From Holothuria scabra (Eukaryota > Echinodermata > Holothuroidea > Aspidochirotida > Holothuriidae): a DNA stretch of 64,000 bases. The notes below the pieces were generated by a model. It was given only the letters and a program-made list of their open reading frames with translations. It ran no database searches and was not told the origin of the DNA. This document shows positions 1 through 11,734 of this stretch, piece after piece. The translations under genes and the position numbers were made by a program. Every line of letters begins with the position of its first letter. Position 1 is the first letter of the stretch. The stretch is from NCBI GenBank assembly GCA_037179385.1, contig CM074187.1, positions 11,409,450 through 11,473,449 on the forward strand. The letters are read 5' to 3'.

Positions 1-754
1 CAGTAGTCTACTGCTCTAAGACACATGTATGCTATCACTCACTACTTGGCATAATTATGACACAATCTATAATCATGTGTCATTAACTCCCCCATATTGA
101 AAGTCTGTATTTTCCCATCAATCACAACATAAATTTTTGTTATTTAAATTAGTTTTCATGTGTACAATACACACTGTATTATGTCACCACTAAACATGCT
201 TATAATCTGGGGAATCATTAACTCTAGGGGCATCCAAAATGTAGTCACTAAACTCCCTGTTTTGGGGATCTAGAAGAGAGATGCTTACCTATTTACATTA
301 TGTAACCCTCCTTACCTGTTGTACAGTAATCTTTTGGCAGGTTACCAGCATGATAGGATGGACAATAGGGGGAGCCTGAGTCCTGCAGCATGCCCCCTCA
401 TTCTGTCTTTACCAAGTAAGGTTCATAATGTATAAGGAGGGGGTATGTAGATTACAGAGTTTCACAATTGCTTCGAAGATTCTACCATACCTCTTTGTGA
501 TTAATTCTGACATTACCCAAAGCTAACATACCGTATACAGTGACAACTCTAACATGCTGGTTTCAGTTGTGGACAAAGACATGCATATCAACAAATGTTG
601 ACATTAGAAAGAAAGTTTAAAGAACCAGCCTTTATGGTTTGTTGGGAATATGTTTTACTCAGTTTGGCACTTTGCTTTTGAAGTGGTCATTTCTGTATAA
701 ATAACAAAGCATATCTGTCAACATGTTCTACGGTATAAAAACTGAGCAGCAATG
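1..754. other. no gene recognised
   Basis: AT-rich single-copy-looking DNA. I see no convincing exon, RNA gene or mobile-element ends in this stretch. Confidence 0.4.
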
Positions 755-1176
755 CTGCAGAATAGGGTTGGGCGGTACAGTGAAAGTATTGGTACTGGTA
801 TTGTTAGACATACAAAACCGGTATTGAGGCAGTACTGGTTCTCAACTCTCAGGTAGGGAAGTCAGTGGGAAGGAACCTAAGCCACTCATGGCCCTTATGT
901 TATCCTGCACATTAATGCATCTGGGTGTTTGATTGGGTTAATAACCATGCAGGAACATCTGCTCTTAAGTTTGTGTAAATATTTTGATCATCCAAACAGC
1001 CTAACAGTTATTTCTGTCAGCGAATATAATGAATACCAGTAATTTTTTCAAGAACCGGTGTTTTCTCAAGAACCGGTATTGGTATCATGCCAAGTATCTT
1101 CGGTATTTTCATTTCCTGTACCTCTAGTACCGGTATTGACTTCAGTAACGGTATACCGCCCAACCCTACTGCAGAA
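755..1176. mobile_element. hAT-type MITE with perfect 8-bp target duplication
   Basis: The element runs from 763 to 1168 (406 bp). Its ends are the inverted repeat TAGGGTTGGGCGGTA and TACCGCCCAACCCTA. It is flanked by the identical 8-mer CTGCAGAA at 755-762 and 1169-1176. An 8-bp duplication with this type of end is characteristic of hAT transposons. The interior has no coding capacity but contains degenerate GGTACCGGTATTG-like subrepeats. It is a non-autonomous copy. Confidence 0.9.
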
Positions 1177-1599
1177 TCTCAATACTTTGTGATTGTTAAG
1201 GAGACAGAGTTTCTGTATTGTTGCTGATGATATTTTATGTAAATATAACTTCCTCCTTTGGGGCTTGGCATTATAAGATTATCCCTCTATTGTTAATATC
1301 CTGATGCACTTCATGCTCAAAAATGATCAAATGCTAGAAAAAAATTTTTAACACTGTAACACTAAATGAAGAACATAATCATTGTGCACCATACTAGAAC
1401 TTTGTAAAGCAGAAATAATTAACCAGCTAGATGCAGATCAGTGACATCTTCTAACCAGAAAGCCAAAAGGCTTAGTGATTCCTTGCTGCTGAAATGTAAG
1501 GCCTTTTTTCACATTGACATTGCTTTGCAATGTTTTTCAATCAACAGGGCTCCATAATGTGCCCACAAAGTACACATGCAAGGCATCCAATCTTCCTAC

Positions 1600-2556
1600 A
1601 TTGAGATCCCCCTTGCCCGTCGTGAACCCAAATGACATTTGACCTCCACCAAAAACTTCTGGGACCATGTATTCACTATGTGCCATCTACATGACAAGTT
1701 ACAGGACCCTACAAGTGACCTTTCTTGAAAGACTGTGCAGGAAAGCTTGTCAGGCTTTGAACATGCTGACTCCAAACGAACTTTGACCTTTGGGAAAATC
1801 AATAGGGATCATCTACTAAATATGACCAATCCACACACTAAATGTGAGCACAGTCACATGTACCGTTCTTGAAATATCGTGTTTACGAAGTTTTGAACTT
1901 TTGACCTCTCATGACCCCAAATGACCTTTGATCTCCACCAAAAACAATAGGGATCATCTACTCAATATGACCTACCCACACACCAAATATGAGCATAGTT
2001 ACATGTACCGTTCTTGAGATATCGTGTTTACGAAGTTTTGACCTTTTGACCTCTGGTGACCCCAAATGACCTTTGATCTCAACGAAAATCGATAGGGATC
2101 ATCTACTCAATATGGCCAATGCACACACCAAATATGAGATTAGTCACACTTACCCTTCTTGAGATATCGTGTTTACAAGCAATTTCTAAGGAATTTACCT
2201 ATTGACCTCTCGTGACCCCAAATGACCTTTGACCTCCACGAAAATCGATAGGGATCATCTACTCAATATGACCAATCCACACACCAAATATGAGCATAGT
2301 CACATGTACCGTTCTCGAGATATCGTGTTTACAAAGTTTTGACCTTTTGACCTCTTGTGACCCCAAATGACCTTTGATCTCCACCAAAAACAATAGGGAT
2401 CATCTACTCAATATGACCAACCTACACACCAAATACGAGGTTAGTCACACTTACCCTTCTTGAGATATCGTGTTTACGAGCCAAAGCGTCACACACACAC
2501 ACATACACACAACATCACCATCGCATAGATTCCTTGCCTGCCTTCGGCAAGGAATC
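1600..2556. repeat. 145-bp tandem repeat element with terminal hairpin
   Basis: The phrase GGGATCATCTACTCAATATG recurs at 1805, 1950, 2095, 2251 and 2396, giving spacings of 145, 145, 156 and 145 bp. Each unit also carries CCCAAATGACCTTTGAC and GAGATATCGTGTTTAC. A decayed earlier unit occupies about 1620-1750. The array is followed by a short CA-rich run (about 2490-2512) and a hairpin, GATTCCTTGC...GCAAGGAATC, at 2529-2556. The first ten bases of that hairpin also occur at 1477-1486, so the whole element may span 1477-2556. A tandem core with a hairpin tail is typical of a non-autonomous mobile element; I cannot name the superfamily. The 156-bp unit has an 11-bp insertion. Confidence 0.8.
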
Positions 2557-2569
2557 AATAAATCCAACA

Positions 2570-3719
2570 GTCTAATGACAGCTGCTCTCCTTCTGCATTT
2601 CACACTATTTTCTCTCAAATCACTCTCCCTTTAAAGCTATTTTTCTGCTGATACTGTATCTTGAGTTAACATTGCATTGTTACACTGAATAACAAAGTGG
2701 GAAGAAGCAGCACCCATACAGTAAAGTATGTTACACATCCTCAAATACACTTCAGTAAACTCTTGAGGGTTATTTTTTTCATCACAACATAGAGACACTT
2801 TGATCATGCCTCCTGGACACATTCTGTGCAGTACACTGTAACTCCATAAATTGTAAATAAGCTCATTCCTCTCAAGGTAACTACTGGGCAAATATCTGTA
2901 CAGAGCCTTTATCTATGATCAAACAAAGCAACATTATCTTACAATTACTTCATGCTTGATTTGGCAGAGGTGAGACACCAAGCCTCTGACATCTGAAAAT
3001 TGTAACTACAAAATGTAAACATTCTCAGTCAGTGGGTATCTGTGCCAAGCAACCACAGTGCTGTGTGCAAAGATATGACAGCTTCCTTGAAGTTTCCATG
3101 ACAAATGAAGACTTTTACCATAGGGTTTGCCATAACAACTTAACAACACTTAGCAACCATCACATTTTTAATGAGGAAAAAGTTAATGTCTTCTGCTCCC
3201 ACCCCAAAGAGCATGCTCTAAAATTCTCGAAGACATTGACCACAGATCAAGTCACATTCCCTTGCTCTAAAGAAGTTTCATCCACTGGCTAGTGTGACAA
3301 TATCTCAATACATGTTATGAATTGAGATAGTAAAATTGAAGGAAATGCTATATTTCTGTACTGAAATCTGGTACAAATACCTCTCCTGGTATACCTCTCC
3401 TGATGAAATTTAATTTGGCTCTACAGATCTGCAAATCATGTAGAGGCCGAATGTATTGCTGTAGCAGCAATAGAGACAGTCTTAGAGACAGTACACACAA
3501 CTTTCAAATTATTGCCATGATTTTCCCCATCAATCTCTAACCTGGACTAGAAAAGTTGAATGGGGTCAAATAATAATACAGAAAACCATCACAGTGAACA
3601 CCTACTTTAAAAAAAAACAAAAACAAACTCATTTATTGGTCCAAAGAAATTTCCCAGGATAAATTGTCTTTATCTGACTTAACTTGACCATGTTTCTTTT
3701 AAGCCCATGAATACTGTAC
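2570..3719. other. no gene recognised (possible downstream part of the minus-strand gene)
   Basis: No exon with matching phase and convincing splice sites could be placed here, although the minus-strand gene whose exons lie at 3720-5376 should continue in this direction. No clear repeat was seen. Confidence 0.35.
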
Positions 3720-5376
3720 CTGATCCAACTTTTCCAGTGAAATTGCATCAAAACTTGTTTGAGATGTATGGTTGCTATGGTTATATGTGGCCACTCTGTT
3801 TACAACTCCCTTCAATGACTGAAATGATGCTGCAAGGAAAGGAAGCGGCAACAGAACCTACATTTGGAAAGAAACAAAACATTTGATAAAAGAATTAACA
3901 TGTCCACATTAATATTTAAAACCAAGGACCTAGGCTATGGACAATACTATTTCTTAGCTGACCGACTCATGGTACAGGTACAATTATAGAATACCCTGCA
4001 CATCAGTAGTACCACCTTGTAGAAGGCTACTAGGTTGTAAAATTTGCCCTCTGTATGTAGGCCCACATCTTGTACTGCTTGGAGTTATTTGAATACTAAC
4101 ACGCACAGACAAACTATCACAACCATACTAACGTGCGTGCATGCGAAAGTCTTCTTATGCGCATACATTCTGATGTACACACAATCGGTTGAAATATCTT
4201 AACACATCTTTAAGAACTGATTATTACTTCACAAAATATATTATGACAATAATTGAAACTCACCACAGACTGGTAGAATTTACAAGGGTATCAAAAAATA
4301 GGAACCAGGTACCCAATCATGTGATTTTGAATCACCATGAGATTGAATGCATGCAAGATTATAAGTGATGTATGTGCGATAGGTGAGAAGGGTCACTACA
4401 TGACCATAGCGCAATCGGGCTGCATGCCCATGAAAAATTTCAACTTCTGGAAATGAAGTACAAACAACTTCCAAACTAAAACAAAATTTCTAGAGGTTCT
4501 CTTCATTCTCAGTCAGAGAATGTTTACCAATTTGGCAGAATATTTTAGTCTATTACCATAGGCAATGGATTAAACAGAGTGATTCTTTTTGCAGGTTCAG
4601 GTAATAGATTTTGAACGGCTCTGGTAATATGGTGGCGGGCAGGTACCTGGGTAACCTGTGCAGTCACTACAAACTGGAAACAAATTTTAATCCTGCAATC
4701 AATCCTTTGAACTCGATTACATGTCAATCTGCAAAAGTTTTTCCTAATTACTGTATTATCTAGATCCTTTTCCTGGCACCATGCAGTATAGTGGCATGAT
4801 GAGACCAGTGTAAATCATTGGAGACCAAAGACCAGGTCTGGCATCATTAGAAGACCCTCCTGCTTGTAAGTGCTTTTAAGTTTTAGCATTGTGATAGGGG
4901 GATAGGGTTGACTCTGACTAGGTATCTGCTTAGCCCCTTCATAAGAGATATGTTGGACTTAAAAATTTTCAACCTTCTTGCACTGATTCTAGCATAGGGA
5001 TAGGGGGATAGGGCTGACTTAGACTCTGCATCTACAAAGCCACTTCTTTAGAGATATGGCTTAATTCATGCTACTTGCAGTGCTTCTTGCTTAGGGACAG
5101 GTTAAGATTAGGGTTATTAGGCTAGGATTATTAGGTTAGGAGAACTTTAGAATTAGGGTTAGGCAGTAGGGCCAAATTTTGCAACAAACTCACAGTCGTT
5201 TTTAATAAAAATATTACCTGTAGTGTTGGTCCTTTGGCAATTCCTACTTTCTGAGAACCATATCCAGTTGGAACAAGCTCCCCTCGGGCATTGCCCAACT
5301 GGAAAATGAGACCACCTTCAAGAGGGCAATAAACAACTGGTTTCAGCCTCAATAATTTTTCCACCCTGTACACCAA
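3720..5376 (-). CDS. three consecutive phase-0 exons of an unidentified gene (partial)
   Basis: Reading on the minus strand, the exons are about 5376-5218, 4673-4557 and 3857-3720. The first ends CAG|GTAAT, the second is bounded by TTTCCAG and ATG|GTAATA, the third by TGTAG and CAG|GTACAG. All three junctions are phase 0, and the exons read through as about 53, 39 and 46 codons without a stop. Protein text includes VVYCPLEGGLIFQLGN and ELVPTGYGSQK in the first, PARHHITRAVQNLLPEPAKR in the second and PLPFLAASFQSLKG in the third. Composition is protein-like and lacks repeats, which supports a real host gene. I do not recognise the family. The 5' boundary of the first exon is unclear (TTG at 5376 follows an in-frame stop; an alternative acceptor sits near 5366). 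Upstream and downstream exons were not found. The insertion point of the 5.9-kb composite element starts about 95 bp upstream of the first exon. Confidence 0.5.
4893..5065. repeat. short diverged direct repeat in an intron
   Basis: Two adjacent copies of about 95 bp share GGGATAGGGGGATAGGG, a GACT..GACT segment and AGAGATATG. They lie inside an intron of the unidentified minus-strand gene. This is probably a local tandem duplication. Confidence 0.55.
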
Positions 5377-5499
5377 CTATCCTCCACCGAATGCCTTGTC
5401 ATAGCACATTGAAGTATCACAAAGAAGAAAAAAGAAGAAGACTTCGTAGCCAGCTACAGTACAAGGTGGACAGGGTTTTCCCTGGATTTAGAATTGAAC

Positions 5500-5670
5500 G
5501 TCGCGCATCTGATGCGTCCATAGGTGGATCACTGGCCTGGGGGAGGTGCATAAGGGGAGGGGGAGCCCCTCCCCTTTTGGAAATTTGGTGACTTATGCAA
5601 GTCACCCAAAATGGTGACACTTTTAAGGCAAATTAGTCAACACAATTTCTGTAAGTCGACACAACAATAT
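5500..5670 (+). repeat. interspersed repeat segment, inverted relative at 15745-15915
   Basis: The stretch containing GGTGGATCACTGGCCTGGGG through AGTCAACACAATTTC is clearly related to the reverse complement of 15745-15915, with the same order of blocks and many substitutions. It lies at the left end of the 5.9-kb composite, so the second locus probably carries the end of a related element. Confidence 0.7.
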
Positions 5671-6329
5671 TAGCACTGAAACTCACATTTGTACAAATTT
5701 TGATCTACTGATAGCGGTCACGTTGGCTTTATATCACTTAATTTCTGCTTCAAAAGTTTTGGTTCATCAGCATGGCTTTTATTTAGCGCTGGCACCAAAT
5801 GATTTTTACCCCCGGTTGGCCGTTATTTGGCGCCCGTTGCTCACCATACAGAGATAGAAAATATTGGGAAAATTTCCATTCGTTTCACGAACGGGATATC
5901 ATTTTTGTAGGCGTAATATTTTCGTTAATACGGTAGATTTGTTTGCAGTCAATGTCACATGTCCATTAATAATATTTTAGTTCTTAGGCCAACATCATGC
6001 TCATTCTATTTTCATCCCCTAATTATGTCGAAACATTTGCATTCTTTAACTGGGTTGTAGTTGCGTTAATGTTCTGTAGCTACTCTCCTGCTTCAACGAA
6101 GCCCATGTAGAGCAATCATTCATGATAATCTTAGCAGCTCTGGGAAGTACTGTAAAACAATTGCACCCAATTAGTATATCTTATGTTTCCCTTCGGATAT
6201 AAATATCCCTGTATATTTAAAGCAGTTCTTGTCCAACACTTACGTCTTGTTTGAAAAGAATCTGCAACTGAAATGCACGTAAGTCAGATCCCCAAAAAAA
6301 ACAAACGCAGAGATTTGTGATGCTGTGTC

Positions 6330-6800
6330 ATGGCGAATTTGGCATGGGGCTCGCCCTGCTTCGCTAGCCTGCTATATGAGCATGGGAAGTGCGATCATCG
6401 TAACACAAACTCAACGGGAAAACTTGTCTCGAGACCAAGTATTTTCACACACTAAATCACATAGGCAAGGCGCGAGTTGTGATTGGCTGGCTAGAATCAA
6501 AGCAATTGAACCAATCACGATGCAGGGACCAATTTAAATTTTGAAGTGGATTGTATACATATGATGTCACAAAGCAAAACATGACGCCTTGTTTGGCGGA
6601 AAAAACGGACATGCACGAAAGTCTACTGCTTGCGTGGACCAAGAATTTTGCTGCATGAGACCATGTGCATCACTGTTTTTGTTTGCAATGACGTCGCATG
6701 ACAACATTGCATAAGTCCTACTGTAAATAACATTACGGAAGGAATGCTAGAAATGACCTAATTTATGCAAGATAATAATCAACGAACTTGCACAAGATTC
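6330..6800. repeat. left arm of an inverted repeat interrupted by a LINE
   Basis: GATTGGCTGGCTAGAATCAA at about 6480 and the CCAATCACGATGC that follows match the reverse complement of 8960-9020. The similarity extends over several hundred diverged bases on each side. Together with 8440-9060 it forms the stem of a foldback whose loop now contains the CR1 copy. Confidence 0.65.
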
Positions 6801-6823
6801 TAGGAGCTACGTGTACAAAACGT

Positions 6824-8431
6824 CTTTCAAGAGTTTAAAGACAAGTAAAGCTCGTGGGCCAGATGGGATCCATCCCGCCATCCTTCATGAATGCTCTGAG
6901 GTTTTATCAGTTCCACTATCAATTATTTTTCAGAAATGTCTTGACTCAAATTTTGTTCCTACTGACTGGCGGGTTGCTAATGTCACTCCAATTTTTAAAA
7001 AGGGGGATCGGAGTTCACCTTGTAATTACAGGCCAGTCAGTTTAACTAGTGTTGTGTGCAAAATTATGGAATCCTTAATCAAGGACTGTTTGCTAAAGCA
7101 TCTCTTAGATAATGGGTTACTCAATCTAACTCAGCATGGTTTCCTACCCAGTAGATCTTGTGTTACAAATTTGCTAAGCTTTCTTGAGGATGTTTCTTTG
7201 TCTCTCGATTCAGGTTCCAGTGTGGATGTCATTTACCTTGACTTCCAAAAAGCTTTTGACAAAGTACCTCTAGGTAGACTCATGGTAAAATTGCATAGGT
7301 TAGGTATCATAGGCAAGTGCGCTCAGTGGATCATTCGTGGCTCAATGGTAGGTCTCAGAGAGTTGTTGTCAATGGAAATTTTTCTTCCTGGAAAGAAGTC
7401 TCAAGTGGTGTACCACAAGGTTCTGTTCTTGGCCCACTTCTTTTCTTAATTTTCATAAATGATATTGATAGCTCTATCACTTCCAGTATAAGTAAGTTTG
7501 CTGATGATACAAAGCTCTATAGGAAGGTTGGAGGAAAGAATGATTCCTTATTGCTTCAGAAAGATCTGGATAGGTTATTTTCATGGTCTCAGACTTGGCA
7601 AATGTCTTTTAATGCTGATAAGTGCAAAGTCCTCTACTTTGGTTCTAAGAATCCCCACCATGATTATACTATGAATGGTACTAATTTGAACAAAGTGACT
7701 TCTGAGAAAGACCTTGGTGTAGTTATTACGGGAGATTTAAAGTCATCTAGGCAGTGTGCAGCTACTGCTGCAAGGGCAAATAGGGTGCTTGGGTTGATCA
7801 GGAGGAATTTTAAGAGTTTTAGTAAAGAAATTGTGCTAAATTTGTATAAGCAGCTGGTTCGACCCCATCTCGGCTATGCTGCACAGGCCTGGAGTCCCTT
7901 CTTTGAAAAGGACAAATTGCTTTTAGAGCAAGTTCAGAAGAGAGCTACCCAACTCATACCTGAGGTTAAAAATCTACCTTATTCCCAAAGGCTTAAGCCT
8001 CTTGGGCTTACCACTTTGGAGCTGAGAAGGATTAGGGGGGACATGCTCCAGGTATGCAAATTTCTATCTGAAGGGAATCCTTTGTTAGCTTGCAGTTATT
8101 TAAAGGTCCAAAGTAATCCTTGGGTTAGAGGCCATTGCAAAAAGCTTGAAAAGTCTTTTGCTAGACTTGACATTAGGAAGTTCAGTTTCTCTCATAGGGT
8201 TGCTAGTGAGTGGAATAGCCTGCCTGAGTGGGTTTGTTAACTCCACATCAGTGCACCGTTTTAAGGTTAATATTGACAAGTTTTTCCATGACTGTGGCAG
8301 AATCTAATCTTTCTGGGTTCTTTAGGTGTTGGTGGTCTGCTTTGTTTTGGGGGTTTTTTTGGATTACAGGGCATCTTATGGGGCCTTTACAGCCCTCCTT
8401 TGCCCTTTAACCTGTTATGTTATGTTATGTT
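6824..8431 (+). pseudogene. 5'-truncated CR1-like LINE, reverse transcriptase pseudogene
   Basis: The reading frame encodes the RT domain of a non-LTR retrotransposon. Visible blocks in order are ARGPDGIHP, NYRPVSLTS, DFQKAFDKVP, GVPQGSVLGPLLFLIFIND and the active-site FADDTKL (the YxDD box), then LGVVITGDL and the CR1-type tail VRPHLGYAAQAW. The frame is broken near 7330, where the first part (6811-7449) shifts into the second (7317-8240). A one-base insertion near 8233 puts a premature stop in the last codons. The 3' UTR ends in a (TTATG)n tail at about 8414-8431. AAAACGT occurs at 6817-6823 and again at 8432-8438, a plausible 7-bp target duplication. The endonuclease and 5' half are absent. 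Clade assignment to CR1 rests on the C-terminal motif pattern and the tail. Confidence 0.88.
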
Positions 8432-8439
8432 AAAACGTG

Positions 8440-9060
8440 CACAGACAAGTATGCTAAGCTTGGGGATTTGAAAAAAAGGCGAAACATGCTCGATAGTCTG
8501 TACAATGTGTTGTGTGCTGAACAGTTTGCACAGCAACTTACTCGGCGCTTTCTGCGAGAAAGCAAGGAAAACACATTGCAATGCAATTCTAAGTCTAATT
8601 CCATGTAATACTACAGGGTTATAGCGGAAAATATCAAACGATCACTTCCATGGCAGGGATAAAATTTTACGTTTGTGATTATCAATGCATCCCGTTTTGG
8701 CGGGAAGTTAAAGGATGAATTTTACGAAACTAAGGGCAAGTTTCAAGTATATTTTAGCCCCTTTTTCAGTTTGCAAATAATCGGTGGTAATGATCGAGTG
8801 AATGCCAGAATTTATAAAAGCAATGGAGCACGTGGCTGCAAGCAATCACAGATTGTGTGCGTACTGATCTTTGTATGAAAACATGTTGGGAAAACAAGGG
8901 TTTTATGACATCACACACATAAGGTCCATTGCACTTATTTTAAGTTACCTCTACATAAGAAGCATCGTGATTGGTTCATTATTGCTTTTAATCAGCCAAC
9001 CATACTTGTGACATCGTCAATGCAGTTTTACTGTGTATCTAGGAATAACGTGTAAAAACC
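8440..9060. repeat. right arm of the inverted repeat around the CR1 copy
   Basis: Reverse complement of the arm at 6330-6800, best seen at 8960-9020, where CGTGATTGGTTCATTATTGC pairs with the left arm. The arms are diverged, so this foldback is old, and the CR1 copy landed at or near its centre. Confidence 0.65.
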
Positions 9061-9084
9061 AACCGTCTTGGCATAGAATTCTAA

Positions 9085-10710
9085 TACTCCCATTGCATTT
9101 GTGCTACGATCAAATTTCCCAAACCATAGTCAATTTAGGCGGATGGTCTGGCAAGCTATTGTACTGTAACAAAAGCTAACGGTTCTATGTTGAGGCAGTA
9201 CGTTTTCCGTGGTCACGTGGTATTCAGGGTGCACAGCTTGTGTTGCGAAGTGACTACGACTGCACGAAAACCTCAGGGCTTGACGTGTTGAAAGGGGACT
9301 TTTTCCAAAAATGCAACTAAAATATGATCTTGTAAGAGACCAAATCAATAATTTTAAGTTTCACAAGAGTTTTAAGTCTACATGCCGCCTCGTATCACTT
9401 ATAATTCTGCTTGAATCTGGTGAGAACTGACAAAAACACCCCGTAGTTCTAGAGTAGCCTGTGTACATAAACGTATAATACTGAGCCTACAAAGCCCTGC
9501 CTCGATCGTCCCTTCGACGATCCTTGAAGGAAGGGCAATTTTATATGTAATCTTCTTCACTCTGAATTTGGTTGTGAAATCATGTTTATTTTTACATTTC
9601 TAGGTCTATAGCCTAAATGTAACCCATGTTGTTGTGAACTTTCATTCGCTCTGTGTACTGTGCATGCATGACATCTAAAGCTGGCTAAACAAACATGTAG
9701 GCATACTGCTCGTGTTTGAAGTTCATCACTCGAAAAAGCTTAAAAGACTTCATAAATTGTTGAGGCCTGACGAAGATCAAGAGAAATTATGATTAGAGGT
9801 ATGTTCCCGTTGCTAATAGGCCCAAAAGATGTCCACTGAAATGGTCGAGTGACGGAATTGTGAAAAATGACGAGATCGAAGCTGCGTCGTGCGAGAAACT
9901 TGTGTAAAAGTTCACAATTTAGGCGCGATAGAGCAACGTGGATCAAGGCGTAAAGCTCCGGTTGGACTGACTTACCATGGTCGGTCGGTGATCACTGTGC
10001 AGCATGCAAGCCTACGCTGTTGAACGACCCAGTTCTGAATGTTCGCCAATCGTCTGTCAGTTATTTTATACAGAAAAAATGCCTCTAATGGACTTAAATA
10101 TTCGAAGACGGTTTGTTGTTGAGGGTCACGGTAGATATATATTTTTCACTGTGGTTGTAGTTCTCGGCTAACTTGCAGTATCGGCGCCGTTGAACTTGAA
10201 GCTAACTGGCCACCGTTCGCCTGGTACACTTACCCAGGCTATGAGAGCGTATAGCATTGTGATACCATGAGTCGGTCAATCAATAAGCGTTGTACTCTGT
10301 GCACGTGCCATACATTTTTATGCAATGACCGACTCAATGCACTGACCGACTCAAGATACACTACATACGTGCATACGTGGATATAGTTATAGTTACTTCG
10401 TAGCTTATATGGAGATGTCTTCTATTTTCACATTAGTTTATTGCAAAATCATCGCTTAGCATGGATTTTGTACGTTTTAAGGGAAAGGCAAAACTAAAAT
10501 TCTATCATTAAATATTGCAAGAACACTATTTACATCAGTTTCTTTCACTGAAAGTGTACAGGACTGCGTAGACGTGTGTATACTGAACGAAAGCTGTGCA
10601 CTCTGAATACCACGTGACCTTCGTTTTTCGAGAACAATAACATCACTTCGATACTGTCAATAGCTTGCCAGACCATCCGCCCTCTATAGACTATGCCCAA
10701 ACTTTTGTTG
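9085..10710. repeat. second inverted-repeat pair inside the composite
   Basis: GGCGGATGGTCTGGCAAGCT at about 9135 is the exact inverse of AGCTTGCCAGACCATCCGCC at about 10663. CACGTGGTATTCAGGGTGCA at about 9217 pairs with TGCACTCTGAATACCACGTG at about 10598. The arms are about 150 bp each (9085-9250 and 10560-10710). The 1.3-kb spacer holds no recognised gene. Confidence 0.75.
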
Positions 10711-11435
10711 TAGAGGGACAAACAGTTCAGAGATGGAGTATTTACTGGGGGGTTAAGACTGCAGTGTACGTTCGCACAACTTCATTTTCTGATTTTCTGA
10801 ATTGTGTCGTAAGTTTGAAGAACGAAGTAACAGGAAATATGTGGGATTTCATCGTAAAGATACAATGGCATGGTTCATTCCTTTGATTGATAATTTTCCA
10901 AATCCTTGACATTAGCCCCGCCTCTTACCTGCAAAAACAAGCGTTTGTGTTTTGGTCGTGCAAGTCGTGTTGTGCCACATAGCTACTAAGCTCCGGAGTG
11001 AGCACAACAGTTTCCTGATACGAGCCTACGAGGGCAAGTGCAGGCTAGTTAATAATACTGTGCTGTTTATTGTTCAGTTGTAGGCCCTATGGGCTATACA
11101 TACAGAGCTCCGACTCGCATGCAGTGGTATGTGCATGGAAGTTTAAAAAGTTTGTCGCAGTTTTACAAATAAGTCAATGATTTTGTCGTTTATTGTATTA
11201 ACAACAAAAGCAATCGTTGACAGAAAGAAGAAAAAATATGGATGCTAGCTGGCAGCAATTTTGAACATCGCGGCCATTTTTTGAACGTCGGGGCCTCCTT
11301 GATTTTGAAGCTTGAACATCGCTGGGCTCAACGCTCAAAAGGCCGAGGGAAAACCCTGGGTGGAGCTACCGATGTGCAGGGTATTCTATAATTACACCCA
11401 TGGTAAAACTGTAGTAGACAGCTTCTGCTACTTTG

Positions 11436-11697
11436 TTAGAGGGAAAGAGCAGTCCCACACAAATCATATTGAAAAAAAAGCAAAAAAACACAATTTTTGT
11501 CATATTTTATTTCAAAGAATGTTTCACTACATTTTATGACTTTATTTTTGCATACTGAAGGTACACCAAGCAGTTATTTCTAGTTAATTTCACATTTGAA
11601 GAGGAAAAACGTTGTCACATGACTCCCAACAGCCAATCGTAAAACTGGACAGTCTACAAAACTACTTCAATTTGGGATGACTGCTCTTGCCCTTTAA
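11436..11697. mobile_element. TTAA-flanked MITE, family A
   Basis: 262-bp element starting TTAGAGGGAAAGAGCAGTC and ending GACTGCTCTTGCCCTTTAA. Family members share a core containing CATGACTCCCAACAGCCAAT and AAGCAGTTATTTCT. Other copies here lie at 33141-33348, 41503-42294, 44409-44660, 55263-55660 and 56759-57019. The flanking TTAA suggests a piggyBac-like or related transposase, but the palindromic TTAAAGG ends leave the exact duplication uncertain. Confidence 0.8.
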
Positions 11698-11734
11698 GCT
11701 ACAAAATTTGATTCATTTTCCTATTGACCTGTAC

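Larger units (their letters stand above)
5471..11358. mobile_element. large composite of nested inverted repeats bounded by CAGGGTTTTCCCT ends
   Basis: CAGGGTTTTCCCT at 5471-5483 is matched by its exact inverse AGGGAAAACCCTG ending at 11358. The hexamer GGTGGA lies immediately outside both ends (5465-5470 and 11359-11364). If this is one element it is 5.9 kb with 13-bp TIRs and a 6-bp duplication, which is unusual for hAT. Inside are two further inverted-repeat pairs (about 6330-6800 with 8440-9060, and about 9085-9250 with 10560-10710) and a CR1 LINE insertion. There is no recognisable transposase. An alternative is that the two outer ends belong to different copies of the same family. Confidence 0.5.

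Noticed and set aside
1800..2490. Regular repeats that might be read as a CRISPR-like array
   Set aside because: Repeats are 145 bp and continuous, without short repeats and unique spacers, in a eukaryotic context.
2637..2891. 84-codon minus-strand frame as a terminal exon of the 3720-5376 gene
   Set aside because: The acceptor is weak and would need phase 2, while the last confirmed exon ends in phase 0.
4280..4474. Minus-strand frame with a TTTCCAG acceptor-like start, as an extra exon
   Set aside because: Phase 0 entry hits a stop after 16 codons and no good donor is present; the neighbouring exons join in phase without it.
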